From contig JAIXZO010000021.1 of assembly GCA_027489535.1 (NCBI GenBank), positions 62,001 through 126,000 on the forward strand: a DNA stretch of 64,000 nt, read 5' to 3'. The position numbers were made by a program, and so were the translations under genes. The notes beneath the pieces are model-generated. The model saw nothing but the letters and a program-made list of their open reading frames with translations, was not told the origin of the DNA and ran no database searches. The stretch comes from Hyphomicrobiales bacterium (lineage in GTDB: Bacteria; Pseudomonadota; Alphaproteobacteria; Rhizobiales; Beijerinckiaceae). Each line of letters starts with the position of its first letter. Position 1 is the stretch's first letter. This document shows, piece after piece, positions 36,235-44,785 of the stretch.

Positions 36235-37847
36235 CCGAGGTTCAACTCCTTGAAGAAGTCGTTGCCCTTGTCGTCGATGACGATGAAGGCCGGGAAATCC
36301 TGCACCTCGACCTTCCAGATCGCCTCCATGCCGAGTTCCGGATATTCCAAAACCTCGACCTTCTTGATGCAGTCCTGCGCGAGGCGTGCCGCCGGGCCGC
36401 CGATGGAGCCGAGATAGAAGCCGCCATGCTTGGCGCAAGCCTCGCGCACCTGAGCGGAGCGGTTGCCCTTGGCGAGCATCACCATCGAGCCGCCGGCGGC
36501 TTGGAACTGCTCGACATAGCTGTCCATGCGTCCTGCCGTCGTCGGACCGAACGACCCCGAGGCGAAGCCTTCGGGCGTCTTGGCCGGACCGGCGTAATAG
36601 ACCGGGTGGTTCTTGAAATAGTCGGGCATCGGCTCGCCGCGGTCGAGCCGCTCGCGGATCTTGGCGTGGGCAAGGTCGCGCGCCACGATGATCGTGCCCG
36701 TCAGCGACAGGCGCGTCTTCACCGGGTGCATGGAGAGCGTGGCGAGGATCTCGCTCATGGGCTTGGCGAGGTCGATATTCACGACATCGCCGCCGAGGGC
36801 CGACACGTCGATGTCGGGCATGAAGCGGGCGGGGTTGGTTTCCAGCGTTTCGAGAAACACGCCGTCGCGGTTGATCTTGCCCTTGGCCTGACGGTCGGCG
36901 GAGCAGGATACGCCGAGGCCGATGGGCAGCGACGCGCCGTGGCGCGGCAGGCGGATCACGCGGACGTCATGGCAGAAATATTTGCCGCCGAACTGCGCGC
37001 CGACGCCGAGGGACTGCGTGAGCTTGTGGACCTCCTCCTCCATCGCGAGATCGCGGAAGGCGTGGCCCGCCTCCGACCCCTGCGTGGGCAGGTCGTCGAG
37101 ATAGCGGGTCGAGGCGAGCTTGACGGTCTTCATCACCAATTCGGCCGAGGTGCCGCCGATGACGATGGCGAGGTGGTAGGGCGGGCAGGCCGAGGTGCCG
37201 AGGGTGAGGATCTTCTCCTTCAGAAACGCGAGCAGCCGGTCATGCGTGAGAACCGAGGGCGTCGCCTGATAGAGGAAGGTCTTATTGGCCGAGCCGCCGC
37301 CCTTGGCGACGAACAGGAACTTATATTCGTCGTCGCCCTCGGCGTAGATGTTGATCTCGGCCGGGAGATTGGTCTTCGTGTTCTTCTCTTCGAACATCGA
37401 GATCGGGGCGAGCTGCGAGTAGCGCAGGTTGCGCTCGAAATAGGCGTCGCGGATGCCGTCGGCGATGGCGTCCTCGTCGCTGCCGTCCGTCCAGACGAAG
37501 CGGCCCTTCTTGCCCATGGCGATGGCCGTGCCGGTGTCCTGACACATCGGCAGCACGCCGCCCGCGGCGATATTGGCGTTCTTGAGCAGGTCATAGGCCA
37601 CGAACTTGTCGTTCGAGGTCGCTTCGGGGTCGTCGAGGATCTTGGCGAGCTGGGCCAGATGACCGGGACGCAACAGGTGATTGATGTCGATCATCGCCTG
37701 CTTGGCGAGCGCACGGATCGCCTCGGGCTTTACCGAGATCATTTCATGGTCGCCGAATTTTTCGACCGTCACGCCGTCGTCGGAAATCTTGCGGTAGGGC
37801 GTGGCGTCGGGGCCGAGCGGAAACAGGCTCGAAGCGGAAGCGGCCAT
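36231..37847 (-). CDS. fumA: Fumarate hydratase, class I (4Fe-4S)
   Basis: About 538 residues, single-chain class I enzyme. The alpha-like part has [17 protein letters not shown] and [17 protein letters not shown] and [10 protein letters not shown], which provide the three Fe-S cysteines; the beta-like part has [18 protein letters not shown] and [11 protein letters not shown] and [15 protein letters not shown]. It interconverts fumarate and malate in the TCA cycle. ATG 37847 has GAGG 8 bp before it; the frame is open 63 bp further. Oxygen-sensitive class I enzymes are common as the only fumarase in this order. Confidence 0.95.
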   Translation of the reverse strand: MAASASSLFPLGPDATPYRKISDDGVTVEKFGDHEMISVKPEAIRALAKQAMIDINHLLRPGHLAQLAKILDDPEATSNDKFVAYDLLKNANIAAGGVLPMCQDTGTAIAMGKKGRFVWTDGSDEDAIADGIRDAYFERNLRYSQLAPISMFEEKNTKTNLPAEINIYAEGDDEYKFLFVAKGGGSANKTFLYQATPSVLTHDRLLAFLKEKILTLGTSACPPYHLAIVIGGTSAELVMKTVKLASTRYLDDLPTQGSEAGHAFRDLAMEEEVHKLTQSLGVGAQFGGKYFCHDVRVIRLPRHGASLPIGLGVSCSADRQAKGKINRDGVFLETLETNPARFMPDIDVSALGGDVVNIDLAKPMSEILATLSMHPVKTRLSLTGTIIVARDLAHAKIRERLDRGEPMPDYFKNHPVYYAGPAKTPEGFASGSFGPTTAGRMDSYVEQFQAAGGSMVMLAKGNRSAQVREACAKHGGFYLGSIGGPAARLAQDCIKKVEVLEYPELGMEAIWKVEVQDFPAFIVIDDKGNDFFKELNLG

Positions 37848-38009
37848 GGTCGGAACCTCGAAGGACGGAAGACGAAAGAACCGCCCGCCTTCTAGGCCCT
37901 GCCGAGGCACTTTCCAAGTCGGCCGTTCGACGAGGTGAATTCCAGACGCACGGCCGGGACGACGGGACGGACGATCGCGTTCAACTCTGCCGATTTTGCG
38001 GGCAGACGA

Positions 38010-38471
38010 TCAAGCCGCGTGCGATTGCGCCTGCGTGAGCACGGCGAAAAGGGCGGACGGATCGCGCGTGGTACGCAGCGCCTGCACGGTGCTCGGCTCG
38101 CGCAGGATGCGGGCCACGCGGGCCAGAGCCTTGAGGTGATCCGCGCCGGCGGATTCGGGCGCGATCAGCAGGAACACGAGATCGACGGGTTCGCCGTCGA
38201 GGGCTTCGAAATCGACCGGCTTCTCGAGCCGCGCAAACAGGCCGAAAAGGCGGTCGGCCTTGGCCAATTTGCCGTGCGGAATGGCGATTCCGCGCCCGAT
38301 TCCGGTCGAGCCGAGACGCTCGCGTTGAAGCAGCGTCTCGAACAGTTCACGGGCGTCCAAGCCGGAGACGGCGGCGGCACGCTCCGACAGATCCTGCAGA
38401 ACCTGCTTCTTGTTTCCCCCCTTCAACGCGGGGAGAACGGCATCTTGTGCCAACAGATCGGTCAACGGCAT
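38010..38471 (-). CDS. ptsN: PTS IIA-like nitrogen-regulatory protein PtsN (EIIA-Ntr)
   Basis: 153 residues of the fructose/mannitol EIIA fold. The phospho-acceptor histidine lies in GRGIAIPHGKL (His66). EIIA-Ntr, phosphorylated by PtsP and NPr, controls K+ transport and nitrogen and stress responses. It forms the conserved rpoN-hpf-ptsN set read leftward here, and together with HprK, HPr and EIIA-Man upstream gives the window two regulatory PTS outputs and no sugar permease. Confidence 0.95.
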   Translation of the reverse strand: MPLTDLLAQDAVLPALKGGNKKQVLQDLSERAAAVSGLDARELFETLLQRERLGSTGIGRGIAIPHGKLAKADRLFGLFARLEKPVDFEALDGEPVDLVFLLIAPESAGADHLKALARVARILREPSTVQALRTTRDPSALFAVLTQAQSHAA

Positions 38472-38553
38472 GGGTTCGCCTATGGTTCGGCCACGGAAGA
38501 CCGGGCTCGCCGGACTAGTCGATTCGATGAAGGCCAGATCCGTGCCGGCCGGA

Positions 38554-39153
38554 TCAGGACGGAGCGGCGCCCTCGAGAACGGGAGGATCGATCCAGCCGA
38601 TATTCCCGTCGGAACGCCGATACACGATGTTGACCCTTTCGGATCCGGCGTGACGGAACACGAGGACGGGGGCTCCCGTCAAGTCGAGATCGAGAACCGC
38701 GTCGCTGACGGACAGCCGCCGCATGTTCTTCTTCGTCTCGGCGATCACCAAGGGGTTGAATTCTCCCGTGTCCTCCTCGTCGTCCAGCGCATCCGGCGCT
38801 TGGATGACGTAAGCGGGCACGTCGAGGTTCCATGCCGAGCCGTTCGTATTCTGCGCGGCGGACCTGTCCTTCAAGCGACGGTTGTAGCGGCGCAGACGCT
38901 TTTCGATTCGCTCCGCGGCGCGGTCGGCACTCACATAAGCGTCATGGGCCATGCCTTCCGACTGAAGCGTCACGCCCGAGGACAGATGCAGCGTGCAGTC
39001 CGTCCGAAACCCCGTGCCCTCCGGCTCGACCACGACATGCCCCGTGACGCTGCCGTCGAAATACCGCTTCACCGCACCCGCAACACGCTCGACGATTTGT
39101 CCTCTGAGAGATTCACCGATGTCGATGTTTTTACCCGAAACGCGAAGAGGCAT
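38554..39153 (-). CDS. hpf: Ribosome hibernation promoting factor, long form
   Basis: 199 residues. The N-terminal S30AE domain begins MPLRVSGKNIDIGESLR, and the C-terminal dimerisation domain (VIAETKKNMRRLSVSDAVLD ... VVYRRSDGNIGWIDP) marks the long form that joins two 70S ribosomes into a 100S dimer in stationary phase. ATG 39153 gives the family start; earlier in-frame codons encode an unlikely extension. A palindrome at 39210-39227 lies 57 bp upstream and may be its promoter or operator. Confidence 0.95.
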   Translation of the reverse strand: MPLRVSGKNIDIGESLRGQIVERVAGAVKRYFDGSVTGHVVVEPEGTGFRTDCTLHLSSGVTLQSEGMAHDAYVSADRAAERIEKRLRRYNRRLKDRSAAQNTNGSAWNLDVPAYVIQAPDALDDEEDTGEFNPLVIAETKKNMRRLSVSDAVLDLDLTGAPVLVFRHAGSERVNIVYRRSDGNIGWIDPPVLEGAAPS

Positions 39154-39209
39154 GGATGCACCCGCTGTTAGAGGGGACGTCTTCCTATGCCGCACGCGGC
39201 CCGGGACCG

Positions 39210-39227
39210 ACGTCTTGTATAAGACGT
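39210..39227. promoter_or_regulatory. Palindrome upstream of hpf
   Basis: ACGTCTT (39210-39216), GTAT, AAGACGT (39221-39227): perfect 7-bp arms in the 121-bp gap between rpoN and hpf. The centre TATAC could serve as a -10 element. The 9-mer ACGTCTTGT also occurs on the minus strand in the pckA upstream region (3525-3533). Function unknown. Confidence 0.45.
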
Positions 39228-39274
39228 AGGCACGGCCCGGAGAGGTGTCAACGGCGACGGCGGGCGGGCTCGGA

Positions 39275-40813
39275 TCATCCCTGACGAGACGTCAACGCCT
39301 GCTTCTCGCGACGACGCTCGACCGACGAGGGAATGCGCAGCCCTTCGCGATATTTGGCCACCGTGCGGCGGGCGATGTCGATGCCCGCCTCTTTGAGCTT
39401 CGTGACGATGGCATCGTCGGACAGCACGTTGGCGGCGGTTTCGCCGTCGATCATCTGCTTGATGCGATGGCGCACGGCTTCGGCCGAATGGGAGTCGCCG
39501 CCCGGCGTGCCCGAGATGGCGGCGGTGAAGAAATATTTCATCTCGAACAGCCCGCGCGGGGTCGAAATGTATTTGTTCGAGGTCACCCGCGACACGGTCG
39601 ACTCGTGCATCGCGATGGCGTCGGCGACCGTGCGCAGGTTCAACGGGCGAAGATGCTCCACGCCGTGCACGAGGAACGCGTCCTGCTGGCGCACGATCTC
39701 GCTCGCCACCTTCAGAATGGTCTTGGCCCGCTGCTCGAGGCTGCGCGTCAGCCAATTGGCGTTTTGCAGGCAATCGGCGACGTAGCTCTTCTCGGCCTCG
39801 CTGCGGGCGTGCGTCGAGATGCGCGCGGCGTAGGTCTGGTTGAGCAGCACGCGCGGCAGAACCTCGGTGTTCAGTTCGACATGCCAGGTCTGGTCGGGCG
39901 CGCGGCGCACGAGCACGTCGGGGATGACCGGCTGCACGGGCGCGCCGCCGAAACGCAGGCCGGGCTTGGGATCGAGCCGGCGGATTTCATCCACCATCTC
40001 GCCCATGTCTTCGTCGTCGACGTTGCACAGCCGGCAAAGCCCGGCGAAGTCGCGCCTTGCGAGCATCTGCAGATTGTCGAGCAGGATGGCCATGAAGCCG
40101 TCGTAGCGTCCGAGTTCTTCGAGCTGAAGGCGCAGACATTCGGCGAGGTTGCGGGCGCCGACGCCGGTCGGCTCGCAGGCTTGGACGATCTTCAGGACCG
40201 CTTCGACGCGGTCCGTGGACACCCCGAGGCGGTCGGCGACGTCTTCGACCGATTCCGCGAGATAGCCGGCGTCATCCAAGCCGTCGACCAAGGCGGAGCC
40301 GATCAAGCGGTCGACCGGGTCCGTCGCGGCGAGATGAAACTGCGCCAGGACGTGATCCTGAAGGGACAGCGCTTCGGCGACATAGGCTTCGAGGTCCGGC
40401 GCTTCGCCGGAACCGCCGGATCCGCTGCCCACGCCAGACCAACTGGTGGCGGAGAGCCCGGATGCGGGCTCCGCTTCGACTTCACGGCGGGATGGGGCGT
40501 CGTCGGGAAAGACGTTGTCGAGGGAGGTGTCGAGCCGCGCCTCGATGCTTTGGCGGTCCTGCCCCGTGTCGTCGGGCAACCAATCGCCTTCGACCGCCTC
40601 GCCGCCGTCGGAGGCAGATTTCGGCTCGGGGGCGTTGACGGGGCCGTCATCGTCGCCGGAGCGTTCCAGCAACGGATTGCGCTCGAGCTCCGTTTCCACG
40701 AAGGCGGCGAGATCGATCGTCGACAGCTGCAGGAGCTTGATGGCCTGCAGCAGCTGCGGAGTCATGACCAGAGACTGGCTCTGGCGCATCTCGAGTCGAT
40801 GCGAGACCTTCAT
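39275..40813 (-). CDS. rpoN: RNA polymerase sigma-54 factor
   Basis: About 512 residues. The Gln/Leu-rich activator-interaction region is at the start (LEMRQSQSLVMTPQLLQAIK), followed by an acidic linker (about 45-130), the core-binding and helix-turn-helix regions, and the RpoN box ARRTVAKYRE near the C-terminus. It directs transcription from -24/-12 promoters of nitrogen, flagellar and other genes with enhancer-binding proteins. ATG 40813 (MKVSHRLEMRQSQ) matches known RpoN starts. Conserved order lptB-rpoN-hpf-ptsN, with hpf 121 bp downstream. Confidence 0.97.
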   Translation of the reverse strand: MKVSHRLEMRQSQSLVMTPQLLQAIKLLQLSTIDLAAFVETELERNPLLERSGDDDGPVNAPEPKSASDGGEAVEGDWLPDDTGQDRQSIEARLDTSLDNVFPDDAPSRREVEAEPASGLSATSWSGVGSGSGGSGEAPDLEAYVAEALSLQDHVLAQFHLAATDPVDRLIGSALVDGLDDAGYLAESVEDVADRLGVSTDRVEAVLKIVQACEPTGVGARNLAECLRLQLEELGRYDGFMAILLDNLQMLARRDFAGLCRLCNVDDEDMGEMVDEIRRLDPKPGLRFGGAPVQPVIPDVLVRRAPDQTWHVELNTEVLPRVLLNQTYAARISTHARSEAEKSYVADCLQNANWLTRSLEQRAKTILKVASEIVRQQDAFLVHGVEHLRPLNLRTVADAIAMHESTVSRVTSNKYISTPRGLFEMKYFFTAAISGTPGGDSHSAEAVRHRIKQMIDGETAANVLSDDAIVTKLKEAGIDIARRTVAKYREGLRIPSSVERRREKQALTSRQG

Positions 40814-40973
40814 TACCCGACCGCCTGAGCACTCTGAGCGGCCCGGAGGGGGCACGCACGGCACAATTCTTGCGTCGAGTACTTACCCCGATTTCGGGCC
40901 CAACGTCAAAGGGCGAAACGGAAATGCGCCGCAACTCCGGCGTCTTTGCCCGAAAGTCGGTAAACGGCGTCCG

Positions 40974-41756
40974 TCAAAGACGGAAGTCTTCGCCGAGATA
41001 GAGCCGGCGCACCTCGGGCGAGGCGATGATCGCGTCGGGTCGGCCTTCCATCAGCACGCGGCCGGAATGGATGATGTAGGCGCGGTCGATCAGGCCCAAG
41101 GTCTCGCGGACATTGTGGTCCGTGATCAGCACGCCGATGCCGCGACGCGTCAGATGGCGCACGAGATCCTGAATGTCGCCGACCGCGATGGGGTCGATGC
41201 CCGCGAAAGGCTCGTCGAGCAGCATGAAGGAGGGTTTGCCGGCCAAGGACCGGGCGATTTCGCAGCGGCGGCGCTCGCCGCCCGAGAGCGCGATGGAGGG
41301 CGACTTGCGCAGGCGCTTGATGTCGAATTCTTCGAGCAAGGCGTCGAGTTCGGCCTCGCGACGGTCCCGGTCCGGCTGGGTGACTTCCAACACCGCGCGG
41401 ATGTTGTCCTCGACGCTCAGGCCGCGAAAGATCGAGGCTTCCTGCGGGAGATAGCCGATGCCCAACCGCGCCCGCCGATACATCGGCAGATGCGTCACGT
41501 CATGGCCGTCGAGCAGGATGCGCCCGCGGTCGGCCGGCACGAGGCCGGTGATCATGTAGAAAATCGTGGTCTTGCCCGCGCCGTTCGGCCCCAGCAGGCC
41601 GACGGCCTCGCCGTTGCGCACCGACAACCCGGCATCCTGCACCACGGCGCGGCCGCGATAGCTCTTGCAAAGGCCGCTCACGGCCAATTCGCCGCCGAGC
41701 GCGCGCTCGGGCACGGTCGACGGGTTCGGCCGCAGTGCCGCTGCTCCGTCCGTCAC
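40974..41756 (-). CDS. lptB: LPS export ABC transporter ATP-binding protein LptB
   Basis: 260 residues. Walker A GPNGAGKTT, Q-loop YLPQEASIFRGLSVEDN, signature LSGGERRRCEIARSL, Walker B FMLLDEPFAGIDP and switch His in ITDHNVRETL are all present. It powers extraction of LPS from the inner membrane with LptFG (not in window). The start overlaps the lptA stop (ATGA). An N-terminal extension of about 20 residues precedes the ABC domain. Confidence 0.97.
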   Translation of the reverse strand: MTDGAAALRPNPSTVPERALGGELAVSGLCKSYRGRAVVQDAGLSVRNGEAVGLLGPNGAGKTTIFYMITGLVPADRGRILLDGHDVTHLPMYRRARLGIGYLPQEASIFRGLSVEDNIRAVLEVTQPDRDRREAELDALLEEFDIKRLRKSPSIALSGGERRRCEIARSLAGKPSFMLLDEPFAGIDPIAVGDIQDLVRHLTRRGIGVLITDHNVRETLGLIDRAYIIHSGRVLMEGRPDAIIASPEVRRLYLGEDFRL

Positions 41757-42460
41757 GGGCGGACCGGGGGCTTGGGCGCAGCCGTCGCCGGAGGAGCGGC
41801 CGCGGGCGCCTTGGCGGCGGGCGCGGGAGCTGCGGGCGGCGTGCCCGGCCGCGAGATGGGCTTCGCGCCGTCCTCGGAGCCCGGCACCAGCAAGCTGCGC
41901 ACGCGCCCGCTCGACGGCTTGGCCTCGACCGTCGCCTGCCCCGTGGCGAGATCGTAATTCAGGCGGTCGCCCTTGGTCACGTTGCCGCCCTGAGACAGCG
42001 AAACGTCCCCGATCAGCACGACGCGGTTGTTTTCGCGGTCGAAAATGCCTTCGCGGCCCGCCGCGATCTGATCCTTGGAGGCGACGGTGACGCCGCCGAA
42101 CGCTTCCACGCGGCGAACGCTGGTGCCGCCCTCCGCGGCGGGAGCGCCGCCGGGGGCGGCGGCGGGCGCGGGCTGCTCGCCGTTCTTTGCGCCGCGCGCG
42201 TAAAACACCACCATCTCGGCGGATTTCATGATCGTGTCGCCCTGAACGACGACGACATTGCCGCGATACACGGCCTTTTGATCGCGATCGAACACTTCGA
42301 GACTGTCAGCCTCGATGTTGATCGGCTCCTTCGACGAGGTACCGAAGACGCCGGCGCCCGGCGCCGTCGTGCCCGGCTTCGGCTGCGGCGCAGCAGGCTG
42401 CTTGGTCTGGGCGAATGCGGGCGACGCCAGAACGACGAGCAGAACAGCCAACCGTTTCAT
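41753..42460 (-). CDS. lptA: LPS transport periplasmic protein LptA
   Basis: 235 residues with a signal peptide (MKRLAVLLVVLASPAFAQ) and the OstA/LptA beta-jellyroll core: INIEADSLEVFDRDQKAVY, YRGNVVVVQGDTIMKSAEM and NVTKGDRLNYDLATGQATV. It bridges inner and outer membrane in LPS transport. The C-terminal 40 residues are Ala/Pro-rich. It overlaps lptC upstream and lptB downstream by 4 bp each. Confidence 0.95.
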   Translation of the reverse strand: MKRLAVLLVVLASPAFAQTKQPAAPQPKPGTTAPGAGVFGTSSKEPINIEADSLEVFDRDQKAVYRGNVVVVQGDTIMKSAEMVVFYARGAKNGEQPAPAAAPGGAPAAEGGTSVRRVEAFGGVTVASKDQIAAGREGIFDRENNRVVLIGDVSLSQGGNVTKGDRLNYDLATGQATVEAKPSSGRVRSLLVPGSEDGAKPISRPGTPPAAPAPAAKAPAAAPPATAAPKPPVRP

Positions 42461-43137
42461 TTCTTCCCCTCGTCGACCGCGCGAGCATCCTTCGAGCCGG
42501 AGGCGGAATCGTCCGCCGCCCGCAGATGCGTGCGTACACGTCCGATGAACACGATCCTTTTGCCGTTGTCCATGATCTGCATGGCGTCCGCGTCGATGCT
42601 GCCGCCCGACATCACCACGCGCACGGGCTCGTCGGTCACCACCGTGCCGGCCTTCATGTCGACCCGTGCCGCCTTCATGCGCACGTCGTAGCCCTCGGCG
42701 ACGACGCGCACGTCGCGTTTGAGGTCCAGAATTTCCTTCTGGCTGTCATAGACGCCGGTCGCGGCTTCGAGCGTCGCCGTCTGCTTTTGCTCCATGCCGA
42801 TCTTGGCCCGCATGGCGGTCATGTCGAGGACGGTCGGATTGCGCACGTCCTGCACCGCCGTTTCGGCCGTGACTTCATAGGGACGCATGTCCTGCCGGAA
42901 GCCGGTCAATCTCGGCAGTTCCATCGTGATCTTGGAGCCGTTGAGCTTGAACGCGCCGATGCTGAGGCCGGCCGGGACGCTGCGGAACGGGTCGAAGACG
43001 GCGATGAACACGACGGCCGCGACGACGAGGATCGAGCCGAACGGGATCGCGCGCCGCAGAAAGCGCACGCGCCGCGTGTGGCGCTGCGCCGCCGCATAGC
43101 GGGCCGCCACCGCGTCCCGGTCGGGGATCGCGATCAT
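42457..43137 (-). CDS. lptC: LPS export protein LptC
   Basis: 226 residues with a basic N-terminus, one transmembrane helix (about 33-50, FGSILVVAAVVFIAVF) and the periplasmic LptC jellyroll (KLNGSKITMELPRLTGF ... YEVTAETAVQDV). It links LptBFG to LptA. First gene of the lptC-lptA-lptB run, 69 bp downstream of RNase D. Confidence 0.93.
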   Translation of the reverse strand: MIAIPDRDAVAARYAAAQRHTRRVRFLRRAIPFGSILVVAAVVFIAVFDPFRSVPAGLSIGAFKLNGSKITMELPRLTGFRQDMRPYEVTAETAVQDVRNPTVLDMTAMRAKIGMEQKQTATLEAATGVYDSQKEILDLKRDVRVVAEGYDVRMKAARVDMKAGTVVTDEPVRVVMSGGSIDADAMQIMDNGKRIVFIGRVRTHLRAADDSASGSKDARAVDEGKK

Positions 43138-43206
43138 CGCGTCGTCGAAGCTTATCGACCTGTCCGTCGCACTCTCCCGTGGAAGCTCATGCCTCTGAAA
43201 ACGCGC

Positions 43207-43821
43207 TCAGCTATGCGCGAAGATGTCGGTCTCGGGCCAACCCGAGAGGTCGAGCAGCGCGCGCGTACGCATGAATTCGAAACATGACGTCGCAATGGCC
43301 GTGCGCCCCTCGCGGGCCAGCAAGACGTCGAGCTTCGCCCGCAGCGCATGCAGATGAAGCACGTCCGAGGCGGCATAAGCAAGCTGGGCGTCCGTCAGGT
43401 CGTCCGCGCCCCAATCCGACGATTGCTGCTGCTTGGACAAGTCCACCCCGAGCAGTTCCCGCACGAGATCCTTCAGGCCGTGCCGATCCGTGTAGGTGCG
43501 CACCAGACGCGAGGCGATCTTGGTGCAGTAGATCGGGCCCGTCATGACGCCGAAGGCGTTGTACATCACCGCCACGTCGAAGCGGGCGTAATGAAAGATC
43601 TTGGTCACGGCGGGATCGGACAGCACGCGTTCGAGATTCGGCGCACGCTTTTGACCCGGCGCGATCTTCACGAGGTCGGCGGTGCCGTCTCCCGTGGAAA
43701 TCTGCACGAGGCACAGCCGGTCGCGATGCGGGTTGAGCCCGAGCGTCTCGGTATCGATGGCGACGGCCGTGCCGGCGTCCCATCCGTCGGGCAGATCGTT
43801 GAAATGCAGGCGATGCGTCAT
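43207..43821 (-). CDS. rnd: Ribonuclease D, short form
   Basis: 204 residues containing the DEDD exonuclease domain only: VAIDTETLGLNPHRDRLCLV (motif I), FHYARFDVAVMYNAFGV (motif II) and AYAASDVLHLHALRAKL (motif III). The HRDC domains of E. coli RNase D are absent, the usual form in this group. It trims tRNA and small RNA 3' ends. Start ATG 43821; the frame is open upstream through the next gene but in a different register of coding quality. Precedes lptC. Confidence 0.93.
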   Translation of the reverse strand: MTHRLHFNDLPDGWDAGTAVAIDTETLGLNPHRDRLCLVQISTGDGTADLVKIAPGQKRAPNLERVLSDPAVTKIFHYARFDVAVMYNAFGVMTGPIYCTKIASRLVRTYTDRHGLKDLVRELLGVDLSKQQQSSDWGADDLTDAQLAYAASDVLHLHALRAKLDVLLAREGRTAIATSCFEFMRTRALLDLSGWPETDIFAHS

Positions 43822-43877
43822 CGGGGCGTCCGCGTTGATCCGGCGTCGATGGTGCGAACACCATAGACGCCGCGACG

Positions 43878-44645
43878 TCAAGCGCGAGCGCGCTCGACCG
43901 CCGCGTGGACGCCGCCGAACGACCGCACGGGCCGCACCGTCGGCCTCGCTCCCACAATGGCGATCGCCGCAGAAATTGCCTTGGACAGATCGCCGCCCTC
44001 GACGAGGGCGCGACGCAACCCGTCCATGGTGCGGCCGAGGCGCTGCACCACGGCAGCCTGCTTTTTCCGGTCCGCGGACGTCCCGGGCTCCGTCACCCGC
44101 TCCACCGTGCCCGCGGCAAAATCTTGACTGATCCTGCGATGGATCAAGATCGCCGCGAGGGTGTCGTCGTCGAACGCGAAAACATCCCGCGACAGGAATT
44201 CGAGACCGTTCACCGTCAGGCAGCTCACCCATTTGCGCGTGTCGACCGCGTAGCGCAGCGACGGGCTCTCGTCCGGATGAAACCATTCGATGCCGTCGAG
44301 CAGCATGCGCAGGAGGTCGGGGTGATCGGATGCCGCGGCATCGCCCACGGCGGCATGCAGGGCGCGCCACTGCCGTTCGGCCAGCATATGCCCCGCCAAC
44401 CGTCGGGCCTGGGCCGAGCGCGTCGGCGCCGCGGCGATATTGCCCAGCAGCTTCAGAAACTCCCGCTGCCAGTAACGGAAGATTGATTCGCGCAGGAACA
44501 CATTGCGATGAAGCAGCAATTCGACCGGGAGCTCTCCGCCGAATCCGACAGGCGCGGCGAGCAGGTGATGCGTCAGAAACAGAATATCTTCCGAGGCAAC
44601 GGGTTTGTCGGCCAGACCTGTGATGCGGTGGGACGTATCGACCAT
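43878..44645 (-). CDS. Protein of unknown function
   Basis: 255 residues, no signal peptide or membrane helix, no motif I recognise. Most of it looks alpha-helical; HLLAAPVGFGGELPVELLLHR and FRYWQREFLKLLGN near the start and RYAVDTRKWVSCLTVNGLEF in the middle are the most distinctive segments, and the end (AISAAIAIVGARPTV) is Ala-rich. Codon use is like its neighbours, so it is a real gene. It lies 56 bp upstream of rnd on the same strand. The 140-bp gap before it (44646-44785) holds several TTACGT-like words but no clear structure. Confidence 0.7.
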   Translation of the reverse strand: MVDTSHRITGLADKPVASEDILFLTHHLLAAPVGFGGELPVELLLHRNVFLRESIFRYWQREFLKLLGNIAAAPTRSAQARRLAGHMLAERQWRALHAAVGDAAASDHPDLLRMLLDGIEWFHPDESPSLRYAVDTRKWVSCLTVNGLEFLSRDVFAFDDDTLAAILIHRRISQDFAAGTVERVTEPGTSADRKKQAAVVQRLGRTMDGLRRALVEGGDLSKAISAAIAIVGARPTVRPVRSFGGVHAAVERARA

Positions 44646-44785
44646 GACGCAAGACCCGAGGTTGAATCGAAACCAAGAACTTACGTATGGTTACATTTCT
44701 TTACGGCCAAGAACAAGCCTGCATTACGTTACGTCGCGTACTTCATCCGAGGGTTGCAAATCGGTCGTAACGGAGGTGAAGCGCG

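Noticed and set aside
36156-37895. Plus-strand frame opposite fumarase
   Set aside because: fumA with its Fe-S cysteines is on the minus strand; the plus frame shows no motif.
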